NCBI GenBank assembly: GCA_037974665.1
Contig: CM075780.1
Span: 5,693,268-5,757,267 of the forward strand
Length of the DNA stretch: 64,000 bases
Origin: Ehretia macrophylla
Taxonomy: Eukaryota > Streptophyta > Magnoliopsida > Boraginales > Ehretiaceae
Direction of reading: 5' to 3'
A model generated the notes under the pieces. It ran no database searches and was not told the DNA's origin. It saw only the letters and a list, made by a program, of their open reading frames with translations. Every line of letters starts with the position of its first letter. The first letter of the stretch is position 1. Positions 57,097-64,000 of this stretch are shown here, piece by piece. Made by a program: the position numbers and the translations under genes.

Positions 57097-57216
57097 TGGG
57101 GTGCAACACGAGGACTTGCCAGGGGGTCACCCATCCTGGTACTACTCTCGCCCAAGCACGCTTAACTTCGGAGTTCTTATGGGATCCGGTGCATTATTGC
57201 TGGTATGATCGCACTC
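57097..57216 (-). rRNA. 5S rRNA: 5S rRNA gene, copy 62 (type B)
   Basis: 120 nt. Type B set plus T120A and G99C. Confidence 0.97.
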
Positions 57217-57773
57217 GTAATGTTGAGGGCACAATTCCTTTATGTGTTAACGGTTCACAGTCCCAGCCTAGATAGATGTCCCATTCAGAAGGCCCAATGG
57301 GTTTAACCACAACCCAACTGCTTCAACAACGCAGCATCCTCGCAAGACGTGATATCGATGCGTTGTAGGCCCCTCTAATGTCCAGCGACTAAGGTTTTCG
57401 TCCTTTTAATAGCTCACGACGTACGATCCGGGATGGAAAAACAGAGATAAATCAGAAAAGTGGCCCGAAACTGATGAAAACGTTCAATTTTGGGCTCCAA
57501 AAAGGGCACAGCGAGCAAGCTGGCTACCCCTGTCGAAGAGCTCTTGAAGAGCTTTCCAACGGTATGATGTGCGCCGCGTAACTCCTTAAGGATAAAAAGT
57601 TATGGGCACCGGAGCGACGGAGACCTGGTCACAAGCCCTACGCCCTCGGTTTGCGGTCCCAGCCTCCACGTGAAGCGAAGTTGTCTTACCCAAGGTGCCG
57701 TGGGATTCGATAATAGAAATATGGTGGATAAAGTATCTTGGCAACCCTAACCGGAGCAAAAAAAATTGAAAAG

Positions 57774-57893
57774 GGGGGTGCAACAAGAGGACTTCCCAGG
57801 GGGTCACCCATCCTAGTACTACTCTCGCCCAAGCACGCCTAACATCGGAGTTCTAATGGGAACCGGTGCATTAGTGCTGGTATGATCGCACCC
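57774..57893 (-). rRNA. 5S rRNA: 5S rRNA gene, copy 63 (type A)
   Basis: 120 nt. Type A set plus A55G (A box), C39T and A32T. Confidence 0.96.
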
Positions 57894-58450
57894 GTCATGT
57901 TGATGGCCCAATTCCTTTATGTGTGAACGGTTCACAATCCCAGCCTAGAGATATGGCCCATTCAGAAGGCCCAATGAGCTTAACAACAAACCATCTGCCT
58001 CAACAACGCAACATCCTCGCAAGACGTGATATGGACGCATTGTAGGACCCTCTAATGTCCCGCGAGTAAGGTTGTTGTCCTTTTAACAGCTCACGACGTA
58101 CGATCCGGGACGAAAAAGCAGAGCTAAATTAGAAAAGTGGCCAGAAACTGATAAAAACATTCGATTTAGGGCTCCAAAAATGGCACAACGAGCAAGCTAG
58201 ATGACCTCGTCGTAGAGCTCTCGAAGTGCTTTCCAACGGTATGCTGTGCGCCGCGTTACTCCTTACGGATAAAAAGTTATGGGCACCGGAGCGACGGAGA
58301 CCTGGTCACAAGCCCTACGCCCTCGGTTTACGGGCCCATCCTCCACGTGAAGCAAAGTTGTCTTCCCCAAGGGGCCGTGGGATTCAATAATAGAAATGTG
58401 GTGGATAAAGTATCTTAACAACCCTAACCGGAGTAAAAAAAATTGATAAG

Positions 58451-58570
58451 AGGGGTGCAACACGAGGACTTCCCAGGGGGTCACTCATCCTGGTACTACT
58501 CTCGCCCAAGCACGCTTAACTTCGGTGTTCTTCTGGGATCCGGTACATTATTTCTTGTATGATCGCACTC
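58451..58570 (-). rRNA. 5S rRNA: 5S rRNA gene, copy 64 (type B)
   Basis: 120 nt. Type B set plus G86A (C box), T45A, T38G, C26T, C18A and C15A. Confidence 0.95.
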
Positions 58571-59128
58571 GTAATGTTGAGGGCACAATTCCTTTATTTG
58601 TTAATGGTTCACAGTCCCAGCCTAGATAGATGTCCCATTGAGAAGGCCCAATGGGCTTAACAACAACCCATCCGCTTCAACAACGCAGCATCCTCGCAAG
58701 ACGTGATATCGACGCGTTGTAGGGCCCTCTAATGTCCCACGAGTAAGGTTGTTGTCCTTTTAATAGCTCACGACGTACGATTCGGGACGGAAAAATAGAG
58801 CTAAATTAGAAAAGTGGCCAGAAACTGATGAAAACGTTCGATTTAGGGCTCCAAAAAGTGCACAGCGAGCAAGCTAGCTGCCCCCGTCGTAGAGCTCTGG
58901 AAGAGCTCTCCAACGGTATGCTGTGCACCGTTTAACTCCATACGGATAAAAAGTTATGGGGGCCGGAGCGACGGAGACCTGGTCACAAGCCCTACGCCCT
59001 CGGTTTGCGGGCCCATCATCCACGTGAAGCGAAGTTGCCTTGCCCAAGGTGCCGTGGGATTCGATAATAGAAATATGGTGGATAAAGTATCTTGGCAACC
59101 CTAACCGGAGCAAAAAAAATTGAAAAAG

Positions 59129-59248
59129 AGGGGTGCAACACGAGGACTTCCCAGGGGGTCACCCATCCTGGTACTACTCTCGCCCAAGCACGCTTAACTT
59201 CAGAGTTCTTATGGGATCCGGTGCATTAGTGCTGGTATGATCGCACCC
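59129..59248 (-). rRNA. 5S rRNA: 5S rRNA gene, copy 65
   Basis: 120 nt. Changes are only T95C, C47T and C39A. The promoter boxes are intact. Its upstream spacer runs into the truncated copy 66. Confidence 0.97.
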
Positions 59249-59405
59249 GTAATATTGAGGGCACAATTCTTTTATGTGTTAACGGCTCACAGTCCCAGCC
59301 TAGATAGATGTCCCATTCAGAAGGCCAAATGGGCTTAACAACAACCCATCCGCTTCAACAACGCAGCATCCTCGCAAGACGTGATATCGATGCGTTGTAG
59401 GGCCC

Positions 59406-59447
59406 TCTGATGGGATCCGGTGCATTATTGCTGGTATGATCGCACCC
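59406..59447 (-). pseudogene. 5S rRNA pseudogene, copy 66 (5' fragment)
   Basis: Only about the first 42 transcript nt remain. Spacer sequence (GGGCCCTCT, plus strand) runs directly into GATGGGATCC of the gene. The unit is 199 bp instead of 677, so about 478 bp are lost, including the A and C boxes and terminator. Confidence 0.93.
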
Positions 59448-60004
59448 GTCATGTTGATGGCCCAATTCCTTTATGTGTTAACGGTTCACAGTCCCAGCCT
59501 AGAGAGATGGCCCATTCAGAAGGCCCAATGGGCTTAACGACAACCCATCTGCTTCAACAACCTAGCATCCTCGCAAGACGAGATATCGACGCGTTGTAGG
59601 GCCCTTTAATGTCCTGCGAGTAAGGTTGTCGTCCTTTTAACAGCTCACGACATACGATCCGGGTAGGAAAAACAGAGCTAAAAAAGAAAAGTGGCCCGAA
59701 ACTGATGAAAACGTTAGATTTTGGGCTCCAAAAAGGGCACAACGAGCAAGCTAGCTGCCCCCGTCGTAGAGATCTCAAAGAGCTTTCCAACGGTATGCTG
59801 TGCCCCGCGTACCTCCATACGGATAAAATGTTATGGGCACCGGAGTGACGGAGACATGGTCACAAGCCCTACGCCCTCGGTTTGCGGGCACAGCCTCCAC
59901 ATGAAGCGAAGTTGTCTTGCCCAAGGTGCTGTGGGATTCGATAATAGAAATGTGGTGGATAAAGTGTCTTGGCAACCCTAACCGGAGGAAAAAAAATTGA
60001 AAAG

Positions 60005-60124
60005 GGGGTTGCAACAAGAGGACCTCCCAGAGGGTCACCCATCCTAGTACTACTCTCGCCCAAGCACGCTTAACTTCGGAGTTCTGATGGGATCCGGTGC
60101 ATTAGTGCTGGTATGATCGCACCC
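60005..60124 (-). rRNA. 5S rRNA: 5S rRNA gene, copy 67
   Basis: 120 nt. Changes are C116A, G108T, A101G, T95C, C94T and C79T. The A box is intact. Confidence 0.96.
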
Positions 60125-60678
60125 GTCATGTTGATGGCCCAATTCCTTTACGTGTTAACGGTTCACAATCCCAGCCTAGAGAGATGGCCCATTCAAAAAT
60201 TCCAATGGGCTTAACGATAACCCATCTGCTTCAACAACCCAGCTTCCTCGCAAGACGAGATATCGACGCGTTGTAGGGCCCTCTAATGTCTCGCGAGTAA
60301 GGTTGTTGTCCTTTTAACAACTCACAACGTATGATCCGGGATCGAAAAAAAGCTAAATTAGAAAAGTGGCCCGAAACTGATGAAAACGTTCGATTTTGGG
60401 CTCCAAAAAGGGCACTGTGAGCAAGCTAGCTGCCCCCGTCTTAGATCTCTCTAAGAGCTTTCCAACGGTATGCTGTGCACCGCGTAACTCCTTACGGATA
60501 AAAGGTTATGGGCACCGGAGCGACGGAGACCTAGTCACAAGCCTTACGCCCTCGGTTTGCGGGCCCAGCCTCAACGTGAAGCGAAGTTTTCTTGCCCAAG
60601 GTGCCGTGGGATTGGAAAATAGAAATGTGGTGGATAAAGTATCTTGGCAACCCTAACTGGAGCAAAAAAATTGAAAAG

Positions 60679-60798
60679 GGGGGTGCAACAATAGGACTTC
60701 CCAGAGGGTCACCGAACCTAGTACTACTCTCGCCTAAGCACGCTTAACTACGGAGTTCTTATGGGATCCGATGCATTAATGCTGGTATGATCACACCC
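60679..60798 (-). rRNA. 5S rRNA: 5S rRNA gene, copy 68
   Basis: 120 nt. Changes are G108T, C107A, T95C, C94T, G85C and T83A (both C box), C79T, G64A, A49T, C39A, C28T, C20T and C6T. Confidence 0.94.
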
Positions 60799-61355
60799 GT
60801 CATGTTGATGGCCCAATTCCTTTATGTGTTAATGGTTCACAGTCCCAGCCTAGAGAGAAGGCCCATTTAGAAGGCCGAATAGGCTTAACGACAACCCATC
60901 TGCTTCAACAACCTAGCATCCTCGCAAGATGAGATATCGACGCGTTGTAGGGCCCTCTAATGTCCTGCGAGTAAGGTTGTCGTCCTTTTAACAGCTCACG
61001 ACATACGATCCGGGACGGGAAAACAGAGCTAAAAACGAAAAGTGGCCCGACACTGATGAAAACGTTCGATTTAGAGCTCCATAAAAGGGCAGAGCGAGAA
61101 ATCTTGCTGCCCCCGGCGTAGAGCTCTCAAAGAGCTTTCCAACGATATGCTGTGCGCCGCGTAACTCCTTACGGATCAAACGTTATGGGCACCGGAGCGA
61201 AGGAGACCTGGTCACAAGCCCTACACCCTCGGTTTGCTGGCCCAGCCTCCACGTGAAGCGAAGTTGTCTTGCCAATGGTGCCGTGGGATTCGATAATAGA
61301 AATGTGGTGGATAAAGTATCTTGGCAACCCTAACCGGAGAAAAAAAATTGAAAAG

Positions 61356-61475
61356 AGGGGTGCAACACGAGGACTTCCAAGGGGGTCACCCATCCTGGTA
61401 CTACTCTCGCCCATGAACGCTTAACTTCAGAGTTCTTATGGGATACGGTGCATTATTGGTGGTATGATCACACCC
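61356..61475 (-). rRNA. 5S rRNA: 5S rRNA gene, copy 69
   Basis: 120 nt. Changes are G97T, T95C, T62A and G60T (both A box), C47T, C39A, G31T, C20A, G17C and C6T. Confidence 0.95.
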
Positions 61476-62031
61476 GTAATTTTGAGGGCACAATTCCTTT
61501 ATGTGTTAACGGTTCACAGTCCCAGCCTAGATAGATGGCCCATTCAGAAGGCCCAATGGGCTTAACAATAACCCATCCGCTTCAACAACGCAGCATCGTC
61601 GCAAGACGTGATATCGATGCATTGTAGGGCCCTCTAATGTCCAGCGAGTAAGGTTGTCGTCCTTTTAACAGCTCACGACGTACGATCCGGGACAGAAAAA
61701 CAGAGATAGATTGGAAAAGTGGCCCGAAATTGATGAAAACGTTCGATTTTGGGCTCCAAAAAGGGTACAGCGAGCAAGCTAGCTGCACCTGTCGTAGAGC
61801 TCATGAAGAGCTTTCCAACGGTATGCTGTGCGCCGCGTAACTCCTTACGAAAAAAAAGTTATGGGCACCGGAGCGACGGAGACCTGGTTACAAGCCCTAC
61901 GCCTTCAGTTTGCGGGCCCAGCCTCCACGTGAAGCGAAGTTTTCTTGCCCAAAGTGCCATGGGATTCGATAATAGAAATGTGGTGGATAAAGTATATTGG
62001 CAACCCTAACCGGAGCAAAAAAAATTGAGAA

Positions 62032-62151
62032 GGGGGTGCAACAAGAGGACTTCCCAGGGGGTCACCCATCCTAGTACTACTCTCGCCCAAGCACGCTTAA
62101 CTTCGGAGTTCTGATGGGATCCGGTGCATTAGTGCTGGTATGATCGCACCC
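62032..62151 (-). rRNA. 5S rRNA: 5S rRNA gene, copy 70
   Basis: 120 nt. The only changes are G108T, T95C and C79T; the last two agree with the usual dicot 5S sequence. It is a good candidate for a functional copy. Confidence 0.98.
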
Positions 62152-62708
62152 ATAATGTTGAGGGCATAATTCCTTTATGTTTTAACGGTTCACAGTCCCA
62201 GCCTAGAGAGATGGCCCATGTAGAAGGCCCAATGGGCTTAACAACAACCCATCCGCTTCAACAACGCAGCATCTTCGCAAGACGTGATATCGACGCGTTG
62301 TAGGGCCCTCTAATGTCCCGCTAGTAAGGTTGTTGTCCTTTTAACAGCTCACGACGTACGATCCGGGATGGAAAAACGGAGCTAAGTCAGAAAAGTGGCA
62401 CAAAACTGATGAAAACATTCGATTAAGGGCTCCAAAAAGGGAAAAGCGAGCAAGCTATCTTCCCCCGTCGTAGAGCTCTTGAAGAGCTTTCCAACGATGT
62501 GCTGTGCACCGCGTAACTCCTTACGGATAAAAAGTTATGGGTATCGGAGAGACGGAGACCTGGTCACAAACCCTACGCCATCGGTTTGCGGGGCCAGCCT
62601 CCACGTGAAGCGAAGTTGTCTTGCCCGAGGTGCCGTGGGATTCGATAATAGAAATGTGGTGGATAAGGTATCTTGGCAACCCTAACCGAAGCAAAAAAAA
62701 TTGAAAAG

Positions 62709-62828
62709 AGGGGTGCAACACGAGGACTTCCCAGGGGGTCACCCATCCTGGTACTATTCTCACCCAAGCACGCTTAACTTCGGAGTTCTTATGGGATCCG
62801 GTGCATTATTGCTTGTATGATCGCACCA
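62709..62828 (-). rRNA. 5S rRNA: 5S rRNA gene, copy 71
   Basis: 120 nt. Changes are T95C, G72A and C67T (both intermediate element), C39A, C20A, C15A and G1T. Confidence 0.96.
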
Positions 62829-63385
62829 GTAATGTTTAGGGCACAATTCCTTTATGTGTTAACAGATCACAGTCCCAGCCTAGAAAGATGGCCCATTCAG
62901 AAGGCCCAATGGGCTTAACAACAACCCATCCGCTTCAACAACGCAGTACCCTCTCAAGACGTGATATCGACGCGTTGTAGGGCCCTCTAACGTCGAGCAT
63001 GTAAGGTTGTCGTCCTTTTAACAGTTCACGACGTACGATCCGGGACGGAAAAACAGAGATAAACTAGAAAAGTGGCCCAAAACTGATGAAAACGTTTGAT
63101 TTTGGGCTCCAAATAGGGCACAGTGAGCAAGCTAGCTGCCCCTATCGTAGAGCTCTTGAAGAGCTTTCCAACGGTATGCTGTGCGCCGCGTAATTCCTTA
63201 CGGATAAAAAGTTATGGGCACCGGAGCGACGAAGACATGGTCACAAGCCCTACGCCCTCGGTTTGCGGGCCCAGCCTCCACGTGAAGCGAAATTGTCTTG
63301 CCCAAGGTGCCGTGGGATTCGATAATAGAAATGTGGTGGATAAAGTATCTTGGCAACCCTAACCGGAGCAAAAAAAATTGAAAAG

Positions 63386-63505
63386 AGGGGTGCAACACGA
63401 GGATTTCCCAAGGGGTCACCCATCCTGGTACTAATCTCGCCCAAGCACGCTTAACTTCGGAGTTCTTATGGGATCCGGTGCATTATTGCTTGTATGATCA
63501 CACCC
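63386..63505 (-). rRNA. 5S rRNA: 5S rRNA gene, copy 72
   Basis: 120 nt. Changes are G102A, G72T, C39A, C20A, C15A and C6T. It is the last complete copy; the window ends in the following spacer. Confidence 0.96.
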
Positions 63506-64000
63506 GTAATGTTGAGGGCACAATTCCTTAAGTGTTAACGGTTCACAGTCCCAGCCTAGATAGACTGCCCATTCAGAAGTCCCAATGGGCTTAACAACAA
63601 CCCATCCGCTTCAACAACGCAGCATCCTCGCAAGACGTGATATCAACGCATTGTAGGGCCCTCTAATGTCCAGCGAGTAAGGTTGCCGTCCTTTTAACAA
63701 CTCACGACGTACGATCCGGGATGGAAAAACAGATATAAACTAGAAAAGTGGCCCGAAACTGATGAAAACGTTCGATTTAGGCCTCCAAAAATGGCACAGC
63801 GAGCAAGCTAGCTGCCCCCGTCGTAGAGCTCTCAAAGAGCTTTCCAACGGTATGTTGTGCTCCACGTAACTCCTTGCGGATAAAAAATTATGGGCACCGG
63901 AGCGACGGAGACCTGGTCACAAGCCTTAAGCCCTCGGTTTGCGGGCCCAGCCTCCACGTGAAACGAAGTTGTCTTCCCCAAGGTGCCGTGGGATTCAATA

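Larger units (their letters stand above)
49780..58570. repeat. Two-unit higher-order repeat in the 5S array
   Basis: Units alternate between two haplotypes. Type A has C79T, G108T and A50T in the gene and TTGATGGCCC just upstream. Type B has C39A, C20A and G2A in the gene and GTAATGTTGAGGGC upstream. The order from copy 51 to 64 is B A B A B B A B A B A B A B. The repeat unit is about 1354 bp, with one slip at copies 55-56. Confidence 0.8.
22736..64000 (-). repeat. 5S rDNA tandem array, right block
   Basis: The array resumes in the same spacer in which the left block stopped, and it has the same orientation. The modal period is 677 bp. Shorter periods (666, 662, 655, 650, 635, 613, 557, 550, 199 bp) each trace to a visible deletion. 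There are sixty full-length genes and two truncated ones. Variants are shared between units two apart (49.8-58.6 kb) and seven apart (40.4-48.7 kb), which points to duplication by unequal exchange in blocks larger than one unit. The spacers contain no protein gene that I can support. The array continues past the right edge. Confidence 0.97.

Noticed and set aside
22730-63362. Recurring 60-150-codon open frames on the plus strand (types beginning GSKKGTASKLAAPVV and RIKSYGHRSDGDLV)
   Set aside because: They lie in the 5S spacer and run antisense through 5S genes. They recur with the 677-bp period because the DNA repeats. Many units have stops, frameshifts or lost starts, an equally long frame is open on the other strand, and no protein family is recognisable.
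934-63444. Recurring 60-110-codon open frames on the minus strand (types TPWEVLVLHPSFQFFLL and GESSTRMGDPLGSPRVAP)
   Set aside because: These are translations of the 5S gene 3' half, its terminator T-run and the spacer. The Phe-rich part is the T-run itself. They are not protein genes.
1-64000. CRISPR array or bacterial repeat system
   Set aside because: The 677-bp regular repeat could suggest an array, but the conserved part is 5S rRNA with Pol III signals and the units are tandem rDNA. No cas genes or short-repeat/spacer layout.
1-64000. tRNA, 18S/5.8S/25S rRNA or other RNA genes within the spacers
   Set aside because: I looked for tRNA A and B boxes and large rRNA stretches and saw none; the only RNA gene is 5S. 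The primer site at 10374 is complementary to a tRNA end and is not a tRNA gene.

Overview
The window is plant nuclear DNA: a long head-to-tail array of 5S rRNA genes, interrupted by one Ty3/gypsy (Metaviridae) LTR retrotransposon that itself carries a nested solo LTR. The minus strand carries a 120-nt sequence with the angiosperm 5S rRNA layout (GGGTGCGATCATACC start, A box, C box with GGATGGGTGACC, end near TTGCACCCC). It recurs about every 677 bp. The species cannot be named from sequence alone; an angiosperm is certain in my view.

Layout. 1-6815: one partial and ten complete 5S genes, all minus. 6816-22735: a 15.9-kb Tekay/Del-type chromovirus-like element with two 3547-bp LTRs, an initiator-Met tRNA primer site, one decayed gag-pol frame, a polypurine tract and an imperfect 5-bp target duplication. 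14842-18864: a 4023-bp solo LTR of a related family with a perfect CTATC duplication, lying inside the integrase/chromodomain part of pol. 22736-64000: the array resumes in the middle of the interrupted spacer, with 60 complete genes and two truncated ones. The total is 70 full-length 5S copies, 2 internal pseudogenes and 1 edge fragment.

How it works. Each 5S unit has its own internal Pol III promoter, a weak AT-rich block at about -27, a C at -1, a cluster of TGGGCY (site II / TCP-type) motifs 60-90 bp upstream, and a two-step T-run terminator. The roughly 557-bp spacer holds no convincing gene. Many recurring 60-150-codon open frames in it are repeat echoes on both strands. By eye only one copy (28444-28563) matches the array consensus exactly; most carry private substitutions, many in promoter boxes. 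This block therefore looks poorly homogenised and is probably partly silent.

Fine structure includes a two-unit (about 1354 bp) higher-order repeat from 49.8 to 58.6 kb, an apparently exact 1352-bp duplication at 53.0-55.7 kb, a mosaic seven-unit duplication (40.4-44.0 versus 45.0-48.7 kb), and at least a dozen small deletions, several at short direct repeats. The retrotransposon is protein-dead: four TAG stops, one frameshift, two altered catalytic motifs and the nested insertion. Its LTRs are nonetheless about 99.3% identical, with all differences in the outer parts and none seen in the central 2.5 kb. All counts come from reading by eye, without alignment software.
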